Below are positions 1 to 11,262 of a stretch of DNA of 64,000 nt, piece by piece. This stretch comes from Knoxdaviesia capensis (Eukaryota > Ascomycota > Sordariomycetes > Microascales > Gondwanamycetaceae). How positions within the stretch are numbered: position 1 is the stretch's first letter; the number at the start of each line of letters is the position of its first letter. The translations under genes were made by a program, and so were the position numbers. The DNA lies in NCBI GenBank assembly GCA_001510575.1, contig LNGK01000001.1, positions 806,001 to 870,000 of the forward strand, given 5' to 3'. The notes under the pieces were generated by a model that was not told the origin of the DNA, did no database searches, and saw only the letters and a list, made by a program, of their open reading frames with translations.

Positions 1-1
1 C

Positions 2-316
2 AACGCGGCAGCGTCTGGCGGCTGGCCGACCCCGACTGATGACCGCAATGGCGGCAACTCGACCGGCCCGATCCGCTCGCGTGGTGGATTTGGCGGCCGT
101 GGTGGCGGCCAGGGCGGAGGCTACCGCACCGGACCTTACGATCGCCGGCAGAATGGCCGGTCGGATGGTCGGTCGCGCCCCGGCGGCCGTTGGGGTGACG
201 GAGCTGCTGGAGGAGCGGCCGTGGGTCCGCGTGAGGCGGTCCAGGGCCGCAGCCTCCGGAGCTACGAGGACCTTGACCACGTTGCCGGCGGAGGTGGTGG
301 TGAGCTGAACTACTAA
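2..316 (+). CDS. C-terminal part of an RGG/glycine-rich, probably RNA-binding protein (5' truncated)
   Basis: Only the last 104 codons lie in the window; the reading frame enters from the left edge and stops at TAA 314-316. The visible part is low-complexity, with RGG and RGGG boxes (SRGGFGGRGGG), many Gly, Arg and Asn residues, and a short conserved-looking tail with SLRSYEDLD followed by a Gly run and ELNY at the end. RGG boxes of this sort are typical of hnRNP- and mRNA-binding proteins, so an RNA-binding role is inferred, but no RRM or other folded domain is visible here. It is convergent with the PRP28 gene. The family cannot be named from this fragment. Confidence 0.7.
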   Translation, partial: NAAASGGWPTPTDDRNGGNSTGPIRSRGGFGGRGGGQGGGYRTGPYDRRQNGRSDGRSRPGGRWGDGAAGGAAVGPREAVQGRSLRSYEDLDHVAGGGGGELNY

Positions 317-1040
317 GCCTTCTTGGTGGTACTCTTCGCTATCATCCTTCTCTTCTTCTTTGTCCCGCCGCCCTGCTGTTAATTTCGGGGCTGTTTTTTT
401 TCTCTAGTTTAGTTAATTACGGTTGCTTCTCAAGTGTTTCCAGGAGTTTAGTCCTTCATTTCCTTCCCCGGCTGTATCTTCTCTTCTTCGTTTCTCTCCT
501 TGTCCTTTGATCTTTTTTTTTCTCTGTTTTTCTTTTGCGTGGAAAAAATCGGTCCCCCCCCCTCCGGTTGCCTGTACTTTTCTTGCTCACTATTTGCTTC
601 TAAGTTTTTGCTCTGGCTTATCCGGACTCCTGAGACTGTTTCGTGTAATAAAAACACAATCTTGCTTCTTTATCTTGCTGTTCTTGTCGCATCCTCACCT
701 GAAATTTTGCAAGTATCTGTCTGTATACCGATGTTATGCGTGTAGTCGAGTGTAGTTGACCCTATCTGTCTGCTGTTTGGGTTCGTGTCCGGTTCGATGT
801 TGGCATTGTATCTTCAATTGCCGGGCTGCCGGCTGGATGGTGATGTTCATGTACTGAAGAGTGCTATTACTTGATTCGACAGGTAGTGAGTGCTTCGTTT
901 TGAGTTCTAGGAAACTACACCTAGTCATAATGGGACATGGTGATACGTGCGTATGTAGGTACATGTGCTAACATTCTATTTGGCTAGATTCTATCGATCA
1001 TGAAAATTCTAGGACATCATTATACAGGCCAGTTGTTGAC
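317..1040. other. Convergent intergenic region, 3' UTRs
   Basis: AT- and pyrimidine-rich DNA between two genes that end tail to tail. No credible coding sequence was seen; the short open frames here have biased T-rich composition and no start context. Confidence 0.6.
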
Positions 1041-3266
1041 TTACTCAACTGGCTTCTGCTGCCTCGTCTTGGACGGCTTCTGCTGGGCAGCTTCATGGCG
1101 GCGCAACTCATCCGGCACGCGCGAGATGGCGCTCTTGGACAGGATCTGCTTGAGATCGTACATGACGTCGGTGTCCTCGGAGCCGAGGAAGGTGATGGCG
1201 ACACCCGACTTTCCGGCACGGCCGGTACGGCCGATACGGTGGGTGTAGCTCTCGATGGAGGTGGCCATGTTGAAGTTGACGACGAGGCTGACGTCGGGGA
1301 CGTCGATGCCGCGGCCGGCAAGGTCGGTGGCGACGAGGACCTGGGTCTGGCCGGCGCGCACGCTGGCGAGGGCGGCCTCGCGCTGGTCCTGGGTCTTGGA
1401 GCCGTGCAGGGTGACGGTGGAGAAGCCCATGTGCTTGATGTCGCGGGCGACGGCCTCGCAGTTGCGCTTGATGTTGACGAAGACGATGACGGGCGCGGCG
1501 AACTCGCCGCTGGTGAGGATCTGCTTGAGGCGGGCCTTGCGCTTCTCCTCGCCGGACACGAACTCGACGCGCTGCTCGACCGTGTCGACGGCCTCGCCGA
1601 CGTTGCCGATGGTGACGATGGCGGGGCGGCGCAGGTACTTCTTGGCGATGCGCTCGAGCTGCGGCGGCATGGTGGCCGTGTACATCATGGTCTGGCGGTA
1701 GCGGTCGCGGAAGCCGAGGTACTGCTTCATGCGCGCGGCGTCCTCGGCCTCGTCCGAGTCGGGCTTCTCGTTGGAGGCCGGCAGCGCGGCGAGGATGCGG
1801 TTGACCGGCTCCTCGAAGCCGAGGTCGATCATGCGGTCGGCCTCGTCCATGATCACGTAGCAGCACTGCGCGAACACCACCAGCTGGCGCTCGATGCAGT
1901 CGACGAGACGGCCCGGCGTGGCCACGATGATGTGGGCGCCGTCGCGCAGCGCGTACACCTGCTCCTCGAGCGAGTGGCCGCCGACGATGCTGACGACGTT
2001 GAAGCCCATGGGGCCGGCGAAGCGGCGGGCCTCCTTCTCGATCTGCTGCACCAGTTCGCGGGTCGGCGCGAGGATGAGGCCGTACGGCCCGTCGTTCTTG
2101 TTCATGCTGGTCAGCGGCGGCAGGTCGGAGATGTACACGAGCAGCGGGAGGAGGAAGGCGAGGGTTTTTCCGGAGCCGGTGACGGCCACGCCGATGAGGT
2201 CGCGGGCCTGCATGGCGATGGGGATGGCGGCGCGCTGGATGGGCGACGGGTCGTCGAAGCCGACCGAGTCGAGGATGTCGAGGATGTCGCGCGGCAGGTC
2301 GGACTCGCGCCAGTTGCGCATGGGGTTGGGCAGCTGGCCGCCCTTGGTGGCGATGCCGAAGTCCTCCTTGAAGATGCGCCAGTCGCGCTGGCGCATCTCG
2401 GCGAGCGACTTCTTGGACCAGTGGCGGCCCATGCCGGTGCGGTTGTCCTTGTCGATGGCGCGGTCGCGGCCGCGGTAGAACTCGTCCAGCAGCTCGCGGC
2501 CGCGCTCGCGGCCCGTCTCCGGGTCCTTCTCCTCGATGAAGCGGATCTGCTCCTTCAGGCGCTCCTCGGCCGCCGCATCGTAGCGGTCGTCCCACGTGTA
2601 GAAGGGCTGGTTGGCCTGCTGGTTCTGCTGCTGCTTCTTGCCGCGCCCGCCGCCACCCGAGGGGGCGGGGGCCGGCTGTTTCGAGTCGGCCGAGATGAGG
2701 TCGGTGCGAGTGGTGTCGTCGTCGAGGTTCCAGTCGAAGTTGAACTGGTTCTCGCGCGCGCGCGAGCGTTTCTTCTTGACCACGAACGACGACTTGGTCA
2801 TGCTGTCCGGGCCCAGGTACTTCTCACGCCACTTGCGTTCCTCGATGATGTCGGCCTGTGTCAGGCCGGCCGCCAGCCAGCGGGCCTGGTCGAAGCGGCC
2901 GGTGCCGCGCTCGCCGCGCATGGCTTCGTGGGCGGCCGCGATGGCCTTGGCGCCGTCTACGCGGTCCCTCCGCGGGTTATTGTTGTGGCTGTCCCGGCCC
3001 GCCCTGCCGTCGCCGTTCCGAGACATCGGCGTCGACCCGCCGCTGCCGCCGTCTTCGCGCAGCCACTTCCTTTCGCGCTCCGCAGCCGTGGCTTTTGCGC
3101 GCTCTTTCTGGGCTTCCTCCTCTTGCTTCTGCTTGGCGGCCAGTGCTTCACGCTGCGCCTTGGGGATCCATCGCGGCTTGTTCCCAGCAGCGTCGGCTTC
3201 TTTTTTCTTTTGCAGGAAGTCGTCGAGGTCGAAGCGCGGGCGTTTTGCTGGGTTACCGCCGTCCAT
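1041..3266 (-). CDS. PRP28: Pre-mRNA-splicing DEAD-box ATP-dependent RNA helicase Prp28 (DDX23 type)
   Basis: Intronless 741-residue protein. The charged N-terminal part has the Prp28-typical opening (FDLDDFLQKKKEAD, PRWIPKAQRE) and the linker GMGRHWSKKSLAEMRQRDW. The helicase core follows in order: Walker A AVTGSGKT (about 360), PTRELVQQ, GGHSLEEQ, TPGRLVDC, DEAD (474-477), motif III as TAT rather than SAT, LHGSKTQDQRE, ATDLAGRGIDV and HRIGRTGRAG (about 676). Prp28 is the U5 snRNP helicase that helps replace U1 by U6 at the 5' splice site during spliceosome activation. The length fits fungal orthologues. It starts 379 bp from the divergent mL59 gene. Assignment is firm because the N-terminal extension as well as the helicase core matches the family. 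Confidence 0.96.
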   Translation of the reverse strand: MDGGNPAKRPRFDLDDFLQKKKEADAAGNKPRWIPKAQREALAAKQKQEEEAQKERAKATAAERERKWLREDGGSGGSTPMSRNGDGRAGRDSHNNNPRRDRVDGAKAIAAAHEAMRGERGTGRFDQARWLAAGLTQADIIEERKWREKYLGPDSMTKSSFVVKKKRSRARENQFNFDWNLDDDTTRTDLISADSKQPAPAPSGGGGRGKKQQQNQQANQPFYTWDDRYDAAAEERLKEQIRFIEEKDPETGRERGRELLDEFYRGRDRAIDKDNRTGMGRHWSKKSLAEMRQRDWRIFKEDFGIATKGGQLPNPMRNWRESDLPRDILDILDSVGFDDPSPIQRAAIPIAMQARDLIGVAVTGSGKTLAFLLPLLVYISDLPPLTSMNKNDGPYGLILAPTRELVQQIEKEARRFAGPMGFNVVSIVGGHSLEEQVYALRDGAHIIVATPGRLVDCIERQLVVFAQCCYVIMDEADRMIDLGFEEPVNRILAALPASNEKPDSDEAEDAARMKQYLGFRDRYRQTMMYTATMPPQLERIAKKYLRRPAIVTIGNVGEAVDTVEQRVEFVSGEEKRKARLKQILTSGEFAAPVIVFVNIKRNCEAVARDIKHMGFSTVTLHGSKTQDQREAALASVRAGQTQVLVATDLAGRGIDVPDVSLVVNFNMATSIESYTHRIGRTGRAGKSGVAITFLGSEDTDVMYDLKQILSKSAISRVPDELRRHEAAQQKPSKTRQQKPVE

Positions 3267-3645
3267 ACTGCGTTGGAGATGAGGGTGAGAGGGATGGAGG
3301 GCGTACGGTCGAAATTAAAGTAACTGAGTAAACAATAAAGAGGTATGAGGGTGTAGAAGTTCAAGGTTGTGAAATGGAGATGATGAGAGTGCAAGCCTTC
3401 GAGAAATGTGCTTGGACGTTGATGAAGCTCAAAAAAGTCCAAGTCGAAAAATAGGTGGGCACGTGGCAACAGGTGGCGTCAGCTGGCCATGCAGACGCGC
3501 AGCCGAACGCGGGTAAACCTAGGGTGAACGATTGCAACACCCAAAATCTTCCAATTGAGCTGTCTACGAGAGAAAAAAAAAGAGGCGTTCATGGGAGCTC
3601 AGGGTCTTCTTCTCAACGACAACCAGTTCCGGCAATTCCACAGCC
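3267..3645. promoter_or_regulatory. Shared divergent promoter region of PRP28 and the mL59 gene
   Basis: 379 bp between two start codons on opposite strands must hold both promoters and leaders. No TATA box was recognised; a purine-rich run at 3571-3582 precedes the mL59 leader. That the two genes are co-regulated is only inference from the spacing. Confidence 0.5.
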
Positions 3646-4399
3646 ATGTCATCACAAAATCCTTCCGACCAGATCGCGCTGGCGAAGACGCTCCCTCCGG
3701 TGCTTCTGCGCTTTCTGGCGCGGTACCCGCCGGCATTCGTCGCCGGTGCCGTGTCGGCACCCGCGAGCACCACAACCACCACCACACCCACCGCGACCAC
3801 GGAGCCCCCGGCACAGACGGCGTACCAGCAGGAACGCCCCGACCCGTTTGCCTTCCACCGCAACCCGCTCACAGGCAAATGGCAGGACCCGGTGTACTCG
3901 CTGCGGCGGCAGGCGATGCTGCTGAAGCTTGCGCACCTGCACGGCGTCGAGGAGCTGATGCCGCCGTCGGCCAAGGCGCCGTCGGAGCGGCTGGCCAGGC
4001 GCGTGGAACACGGCTTGCAGGTCAAGGGCACTGGTGTGGGCCAGCGGGTGAAGGGCCATAAGCATGAGCGCATGCTGATTTCCAGGTGGGTCGTTTCTCC
4101 GTGGTGGACGTGCTTCTTTTCGGCGGGAAGGACGGGTTTGCACGGGTTTGAGAGAGCGTGTTGCTGACAATCTTCGTCTTTTGTGTGAATGTCTAGACTG
4201 CAGAAGCGCAGAGAGGCTATGCTGGCCATGCCCAAGCTGATCCGGGAGTGGAAAAAGGTTTGTGCTGCCCTCCCACATCCCCCTTTTTGAGAGCGTGCTA
4301 TTGCCTCGAGATGCACAGCGGCCACAGTTCCGAGACTAACAGGTTCGTCCGCCTTCGATACAGACCGGCGCGAGATGGTGGAAGCGGTTCCCGAAATAA
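3646..4399 (+). CDS. Mitochondrial large ribosomal subunit protein mL59 (MRPL25 family)
   Basis: Three exons: 3646-4085, 4197-4257 and 4364-4399, giving 178 residues. Intron 1 has a CTGAC branch site about 25 nt before the TAG acceptor; intron 2 has GACTAAC before its CAG. The N-terminus reads RFLARYPPAFVAGA, followed by a Thr/Pro linker, DPFAFHRNPLTGKWQDPVYSLRRQA, the signature GTGVGQRVKGHKHER (from about 127), and KRREAMLAMPKLIREWKK spliced to TGARWWKRFPK. This pattern is that of the fungal mL59/Mrpl25 protein, a structural component of the mitochondrial large ribosomal subunit. An acceptor at 4342 for intron 2 is possible but would insert seven residues that break the conserved basic tail, so the downstream CAG was chosen. 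Confidence 0.9.
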
Positions 4400-5003
4400 A
4401 CGACCACCCATCGAATGACGACGTCCATCGGGACAGACGGTTCTTCCTGTTCGGAGTACATTGTGTCTTCCCTGAATTCCAACCCACATCCGTCACACGC
4501 CGTGGGATACTATGTATGATAGTGTGGTACTATATAAAGCTTTACGCCATGGTGTTTCTATCTATTTTCTTGCTTGTTACATATACTCGGGCCATTATAG
4601 AGTCCTCTGTTCTGCTCTGTTGTTTCCAGTGTCTCGGGAACGTGCAGAGTTCCCTGTGTTTTGGCTGTCCCAGAATCGACGGCGTTTGCCAGGCGTTTCC
4701 GGGATCTCCAACTGTGACTTCTTGCTCTACACCTTCAACTGCACTGCCCTCTTCGTGTTTACTATCCGGAAAAACGGCTTCCAGAATGGGCTCCTGAGGT
4801 GGTGTCGTCCTTCATCGCCACTGGAAGAAACGGCTTACATAATCGGGTTGCATATGCAAAATCGTGGGCGAAAATCTTCATCGTCAAGCTCCAGCTTGAA
4901 ACTTTCTCTGTCCATAAAAGTTTCCACAAGCACATTCAAGCCATTCTTTTTTTTCTATCAATACGTGCCCTCGCCTTTGATCTTACTGGCACCCTTTCCT
5001 GGA
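4400..5003. other. Intergenic region upstream of the DPH4-like gene
   Basis: Holds the 3' UTR of the mL59 gene and the leader of the J-protein gene. The open frame of the J-protein continues upstream here, but its composition changes sharply and no family match supports the extra residues. TATATAAAG at 4530-4538 could be a TATA element. Confidence 0.5.
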
Positions 5004-5567
5004 ATGGCCCAGACCACCGTGCTCACCCACTACGCCGTGCTCGGCCTGACGCCGACCGCGCTCGCCGGCCACGCGAGCCCCGCGGCGCTGGTGCGCCAGG
5101 CCTACCGGCGCGCGCTGCTGCAGCACCACCCGGACAAAGCCGGCCCGGCGCAGGCGTCCGGCGCACCCGCCGCCCGCAGCAGCGCGGGGGCGCCCGGCGC
5201 GCCGATCGCGGTCGACCTGATCGTGGCCGCCATGCACACGCTGATCTCGCCCGCGCAGCGCGCGGCCTACGACGCGTGGCTGCGCACCGGCGCGGCGGCG
5301 GCGAACCCCGCCGCGCGGCCCGCCGCCGCGGCCGACGATGCGCGCGGTGACGTGGTCGATCTGGACGAGCTGGCGTCCGACGGGGCCGGCGGGGTCTGGT
5401 GGCGCGCGTGCCGGTGCGGCAACCCGCGCGGCTTCGTGTGTGTCGAGGACGACCTGGCGGCCGCGGCTGATGCCGGCGAGATGGAGATTGTGGTGCCGTG
5501 CTCGGATTGTAGTCTGTGGGTCCGGGTTGCGTTTGCCGTTGTCGAGGAGGGGCAGGATGATGGGTGA
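5004..5567 (+). CDS. DPH4: Diphthamide biosynthesis protein 4-like: J domain plus CSL zinc finger
   Basis: Intronless 187-residue protein. Residues 1-90 form a J domain (THYAVLGL near the start, HPDK with HPD at 42-44, ending near AAYDAWL). An Ala/Pro/Ser-rich stretch interrupts helices II-III. Residues 130-176 are a CSL zinc finger, with C136-x-C138 and C166-x2-C169 in VPCSDCSLWVRV. Dph4/Dph3-type CSL domains bind zinc or iron and support the first step of diphthamide synthesis on elongation factor 2. The Met at 5004 starts the conserved J domain; the frame is open further upstream, but that part looks like leader sequence. Family assignment rests on both domains being present in the usual order. 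Confidence 0.88.
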   Translation: MAQTTVLTHYAVLGLTPTALAGHASPAALVRQAYRRALLQHHPDKAGPAQASGAPAARSSAGAPGAPIAVDLIVAAMHTLISPAQRAAYDAWLRTGAAAANPAARPAAAADDARGDVVDLDELASDGAGGVWWRACRCGNPRGFVCVEDDLAAAADAGEMEIVVPCSDCSLWVRVAFAVVEEGQDDG

Positions 5568-6578
5568 AGTCTGCGTGTGTGCGGCCCGGCTTTTTTTGTC
5601 CCCGGGCCTCCGCTTCTTTAATCCTTTGCAGACGTGCTCCGTCTTCTTGCCATGCTCACGGAGCTCAGCAGTGCTATTCACACAGAACCACTGCACACAA
5701 CTGATCAGTACCGTCTACTGTTCCTGGAACACACTAGTCTGGACACCACACCGAGTCCCCGGCTGTGAGTCCGCCCGAGGAAGTCCCCTCCGAGCAATCC
5801 TCGGCCTCGCGTCCCAACGAGCACGGCACCCCTCCGTGACCTCCCCCCGGAACCCTCATCCCACCCAAACGGTTCACACGCACTATCCGCCGACAGCCAT
5901 CTCCCAACATCTCTCTCCACCTATCTTCTTCTTCTACACACATCCCTCACACAATCACAAAGACGCAACACTGCTGAGACTATATGAAGAAATCCCTTCT
6001 CCAGAAGATGGTATTTAGTGTCCTTGTGTAAGGAAGTAAAAAGAAGAAGACGGAAAACAAAAGTAGACAGAACAAGATACATGAATAGCAGTGACTTAAA
6101 AATGGAAACCAGAAAATCCGAGCTTTCTTTCGTTTATTTCACCCTCTGCTCCTCGTGATGTGTGTGGCTTTTCTTTTTTTAATGTGTGTGTGTAGAGAGA
6201 ACAACCCCTTTTTGCCTCAGATTTATTTCCCATTTTCTCTAATTAATAAAAAAGAAGAAAAAAGAACGAAAAGTGAATAACGGAAGAGAAATAAAAAAGA
6301 GGAAGAGAGTTTGAATTATTTCTTTTCGTTACATTCATTTACAGGCCTTTCAACGCTATCTTCTCCCGAAAACCTATCTGCTCAAAACAAAATAGTTCTG
6401 GGAAAAGAAGCAAAGAAGAAGCCACGAAAGAATCAAGAAAAAGAAAAGGTGCGGAAGAAAGATTAAAAAAAAGGGGGTCTCAAAAAAGGCACTCCAGAGA
6501 CACCATCCTACCCTAATCCTGACGATGACCCATCATAACAAAACTGTAGGGAAAGTTGCAAAGTTCGTAAGTCTTCGT
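5568..6578. other. Convergent intergenic region between the DPH4-like and 14-3-3 genes
   Basis: About 1 kb of A-rich and T-rich DNA, probably the two 3' UTRs. No coding sequence was recognised. Confidence 0.6.
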
Positions 6579-7834
6579 TTACTCGGCCTTGGGCTCCTCG
6601 GGAGCGGGAGCAGCGGCCTCGGGCTCGTCCGCCGCAGGGGCAGCAGCAGCCGGAGCGGGCTCGGGCTCAGACGAGGTCCAAAGGGTCTGTGGGGATACAA
6701 AAGATGGGTGTTAGATAACGAACATGTCTCGAGCAAGAATCCGAAGAACCATAGGTGAGAGAACTTACAAGGTTGTCGCGCAGGAGCTGCATGATGAGAG
6801 TCGAATCCTTGTAGCTCTCCTCGCTAAGGGTGTCAAGCTCTGAGCGAAGAGGTAGAAACGGCAAAAGGTTAGTAATTATTGTTTACGACCACTAAATGCA
6901 TCATCACACGCAAAACACACCACCCACAACCAAAATCGTGAAAATTGTGTTGCGTGCGTATGCAAACAACATCCAGCAACGAAATGAACGACAGGAATAC
7001 AAAACATACCGGCAATAGCATCATCAAAAGCCTGCTTGGCCAGGTGGCAGGCCTGATCGGGCGAGCTCAGAATCTCGTAGTAGAAAACGGAGAAGTTGAG
7101 GGCAAGACCCAGGCGGATGGGGTGGGTGGGGGCGAGCTCAGTCTGGGCAACCTCAGTGGCCGCCTTGTAAGCCTCAAGCGAAGCATCGGCGGAGTTCTTG
7201 CGGAGATCGCCAACGGCGAACTCGGCAAGGTAACGGTGGTAGTCGCCCTTCCTGGAAAGTGAGAGAGATAATCACATGTCATTAGTCAGGGGCCCTAAGG
7301 GGGACTTGGAAAAACAACCGGAATCAGAGGAAAAAAGAAAAAAAAAACAAGATAAAGAAAGCTCGAGAATGCTGTGAACGCACATCTTGTGGTAGAAGAC
7401 CTTGGACTCGCCCGACTTGGCAGAGGGAATGAGGTGCTTGTCGAGAACCTCGAGGATGTCCTCGCAGATCTTGGCAAGCTCGGCCTCAATCTTCTGGCGG
7501 TACTCCTTGATCAGAGTAACCTGGGTGGAGTTGCCCTTGGACTCCTCCTTCTGCTCGATGGAGGTGACGATTCTCCACGAGGCACGGCGGGCACCAATGA
7601 CGTTCTTGTAGGCGACCGAAAGGAGGTTCCGCTCTTCGACGGTAAGATCGCGATCTTCGGAGGCGACAATCTTCATGTTGTCGACCATCTCTAGATGAAA
7701 GGAAAGGAAGGACGAACCTGTTAGAGCTTGCGGTCTTCAAAGCGAATGCCATCTCACATGTCCATGAACTTACCCTCATAGCGCTCGGCCTGCTCAGCAA
7801 GCTTGGCGAGGTAAACAGCGTCTTCCTGACCCAT
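6579..7834 (-). CDS. 14-3-3 protein
   Basis: Five exons on the minus strand: 7774-7834, 7384-7690, 7010-7251, 6769-6839 and 6579-6686, giving 262 residues; every junction keeps frame. The protein opens with [21 protein letters not shown], continues with [87 protein letters not shown] and TLWTS, which are the diagnostic 14-3-3 segments, including the phosphopeptide-binding Lys, Arg and Tyr positions. The C-terminal tail is Ala/Pro/Glu-rich. 14-3-3 dimers bind phosphoserine/threonine motifs on signalling and metabolic proteins throughout the cell. A pyrimidine-rich CTTCTAG about 25 nt upstream of the ATG may be the acceptor of a 5' UTR intron. Confidence 0.97.
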
Positions 7835-10800
7835 TTTTGCGGTGGAAACGAAGAAATTCTAGAAGAGAGTAATGAGGGGACAAAGTTAGTATCAACGTTA
7901 GAGGGGAAAGTAAAATATGAGGAGAGGAATGAATGTTCGCACAAAGATGAGAGAAGAGGAGGAATTGAGAGGATAATGGAGGGGGTGGGAACGAGGAAGA
8001 AGGAAAAGAAGAATTGAAAACGGGGGAAACAACAAAGAGGGAAGTCGTCAAGACTGTCTTTTGAAGGGGAAAGAAAAAAGAGAAAAAAAAATATGTTTGT
8101 TGTGGAGGGGTGACGAAGGAAGAAAGTGGTGTTGTGTATGTAGAGGGGAAGAAAAAAAACACACAGAACAAAAACTGCGATGGAGTGGAGAGTGAAGCTG
8201 TAAATATGGAAGGGGGCAGTGGGTGGTTTCGTATGGCTCCAAGGGGCTCAATTCTGTGTGGACAGACAATTGCATTTGTGACGCGCCATGTTGACAGGGA
8301 AAATTGTCGCCTTGCCAGCTGTCAGCCCCGAGAGAGTGGTTACATGACAGTTGCAAATGCACATGAACAGGAACCCGGAAAGGCAATAACCCCAAGATAT
8401 GCAATATGCAATATGCAGCAAAGCAGTATTAGGAAATCAATCCGCGGTGTGCGGCTTTGCTGGAACTGGGCACAGCCAAAAATGCAAGAGTGACGTTGGA
8501 GATGGCAACCCTTAGAAGCGATGACGGCCCTGTTTGCCTCCGTCTCTGGCTTTGGATAGAGGATAATAGCGGACGCGACTTCGACGTCTGGCTTCTCTTC
8601 GTGATCCCGGTCTCTCGTGTCTCTGTCTCTGTCTCGGTCTCTGGGTGTCGATAAAGTCTGGCGGTGCTGCTGCGGTTTCTTCCCCCGAAAGCCCCGCCGA
8701 TTGCGGGGTGGGCCGAACAGCTGAAAATCACGGGGAGTTTCTGAGGGCGCCGGGATAATGTAATTTTTTTTGGGGGGAGTTTTCGCCTTGGCTGGTGTAT
8801 TGACTAGTCACATCACTGGGTAGCAATTTGTGTGTGACTTGACTCTGGCCATGTTTCCCTCTCCGACCACTGTTCGTGTGTAACCACAGAGCGTGGTTGT
8901 TGAATCGTCGTTGACATTGCGGGTTCACCGACTATAGGGAACAGGCAGTCTAGCGGAATTATTTCGGGTGTCATCGACAAGAGAGAGAGATAATCGCGAA
9001 GAGTGGGTCGGCGAGCCCGGGTGATGCTGATTTCGCAGATGCTGGATCAACGACGTGATGTTATATGACACCGAGGCGGAAGAGACTTGTCGAGAGGAGA
9101 AGACCGAGGACCGAAAAAGTGACGATATAGAGCCAAGAGACTGAGAGACCCGGGGGTGTGAAGACCGGAGCACTTGGCCGGACATAATTTGCTACACTGG
9201 CAGCAGGGGCAGAGTCTGGATGTTTTTGGCCTGGGAAGGCTTCAGATCTTTGTTGGGGGGAGCGGGGCAGCAGACCAGGAAAAGGGACAACGAAAAAAAG
9301 GGCATTCAGAGGAAATGGCAGACAAAGAAAACGAAGCAAAGTGGGATTTGAAATGAAATAAATGACACGGGCAATAACTTACCAGGTTTAAGGAAAGGTG
9401 GGATTTGGGGGAGAGAGAGAATTTGGGAGGCGGATTGGTGATGAAGATGGGAAGAAATGAAGTCAATGGGGGGAGAGATTGAAAAAAAGAGGAAAGTTAC
9501 TTGATGGAGGGTTCAAGTGGGATATGCAGGACGCAAACAACGTGGGGCAGGTGGACAGCAGAAAAAGGAAATGTGACTAAGGTGAGCTTTGATTAGGGTT
9601 GATAAGGGTTGGGAAGGACAATATGGACACTGACTGTGGCTGGTATGGAGATGTTTATTTACATGAGAAAAAAAGAGAAAAAGACACGACAAGGAATTCT
9701 TAAACAATAAATTCAAGGAAAGGAAATCCACTGGAGAAGAGAGGGAGGCAGGGAAATATACTGGAGCATCTCCGGCCGCCCTAGATCACCAAACTTACAC
9801 ACACTTAAGACCGGTTGACGTATGTCTAGCGGGGTAAACTAAAAGCCTCTCTGCCACTAGGATCCAAGATATCTCAGTTTTCATCCTACTGGTCGAGTTG
9901 ACGCCTTGATTGTTGCGGCGACGGTTGGGACAACAGCCACGGCGGTGTATATCCATCTACACTGAAAGGCGCACGCATCTCGACATGAGCTCGTGATGCT
10001 TGGGAATCAGGATGGGAATAGGAGTTGGAGAGGGAGACCACATGTGGGAGGTGGCGTTTGGTTGCCTGCTGCAGGAAGATAGGCGAACAAGCCTAGTCAG
10101 ACTTGGGGAGCGGACCAGCCAGAGCCACGATAGATAGGGAACTTGGGTGTGACACCGATAGTTCAGTATCGCGAAAAAATCCTCTGAATATTGGGACAGG
10201 AGGCAAGACACGAGCGAGAACACCACCCACATCCAAGTACCGAACAGCAACAGAAGAACACGAGATGCAACATCGGAAGTCTGGGTAGCAATGACGGCAC
10301 CAGCCTCTACGGCCATTGCGAGACTAACCGGTCAATCACGTCACTCTGGCATATCCATCCCACGCCGAACACAGAAACAGAAAAAAGACACACCTACAAA
10401 CCCAGGTGCTTTGTTCGGGCATGGAGAGACACATGACTGTCCAGTTCGTAGAAACTCTGCATTCACCGGACACAGAGAAACACCGGCGTCTAAGCCACAA
10501 CCACCACCACCGGCTTGGACGAGGTTTGCGGAAGATGCACAGACCCTGGTCGACATAGAGATCCAGCCAGGAAGAGCCGATAACGAAAACACCCGGATCG
10601 CCTCAGATCACCACCACCTGCTCTGCAGAGATGTCATATGCAGAAGATAATAAGAAAAAAAAAAGATAACAAAAAAAACATCGTCACTGCTTGATGTGCC
10701 CCCCCGCCCTCCTCTCCGGGGCAATGCTTTGGAAAGTCTCGGCCCTGCAGTTGTCACCAGTTGTCCATTCCACACGGCCTGTCAGCTGCCAGCCTTCGCA

Positions 10801-11262
10801 GAAGTGGCCTGTCGTGGTTCTTTCCTCTCCATCTTTTGTAGGGACCAAAAACAACGGTGTTTGTGTGGGTGGGAGCGCCGTGTGCCCAGAATTTTGGGCC
10901 AGATCGGGGCAATAGCGCGGTACCGAGTCTCCTCATGGCCATTGCATACATCGTCGAAGTACCCTAGTAACAGTCTCTCCCGCATCGTTCCGAACAAGCC
11001 CCCCCCTCCAAAAAAAAGCCAACCGCCAAAATCCGGTGGTCGATTCCTCAGGCCATGGGCCGTTGGAGTTCCAGCCAATCAGCGGGCGCCAATCGCCGGG
11101 TTCCTCGTGTGTTTGGAGTTCTCAGCGGCCCTTATTAAACCTCACTATACGCATCTGCTTTTTTTTCTCTCTTCTCTTTTTTTCCTGCCCTTCCCTTCTT
11201 GGAAAATCTTCCATCAACAAACCAAACCAATCGTCATCATCAAGTACTTTTTTTCTGCGATT
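7835..11262. other. Long divergent intergenic region between the 14-3-3 and IF1 genes
   Basis: 3.4 kb without a recognised gene. It holds the promoters and leaders of both flanking genes. There is a CT-rich tandem stretch (GTCTCT units) at about 8611-8645 and several purine-rich tracts. Short open frames here, such as that at 9957-10316 on the minus strand, show no family motif. Confidence 0.5.
11075..11095 (+). promoter_or_regulatory. Tandem CCAAT boxes upstream of IF1
   Basis: CCAATCAGCG at 11075-11084 and CCAATCG at 11089-11095 lie 14 bp apart, about 170-190 bp before the IF1 start codon. CCAATCA is the core bound by the fungal HAP/CBC complex, which controls many respiratory genes, so control of a mitochondrial ATPase inhibitor by it is plausible. 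The sites are seen; binding is inferred. Confidence 0.5.

Noticed and set aside
1095..3323. A 742-codon open frame on the plus strand opposite PRP28
   Set aside because: It mirrors PRP28 almost exactly and comes from its GC-rich third positions; its peptide is a monotonous Ala/Val/Gly/Asp/Leu mix with no motif.
9957..10316. A 119-codon minus-strand frame with a hydrophobic stretch
   Set aside because: Only a single weak hydrophobic segment, no conserved motif and no promoter context.
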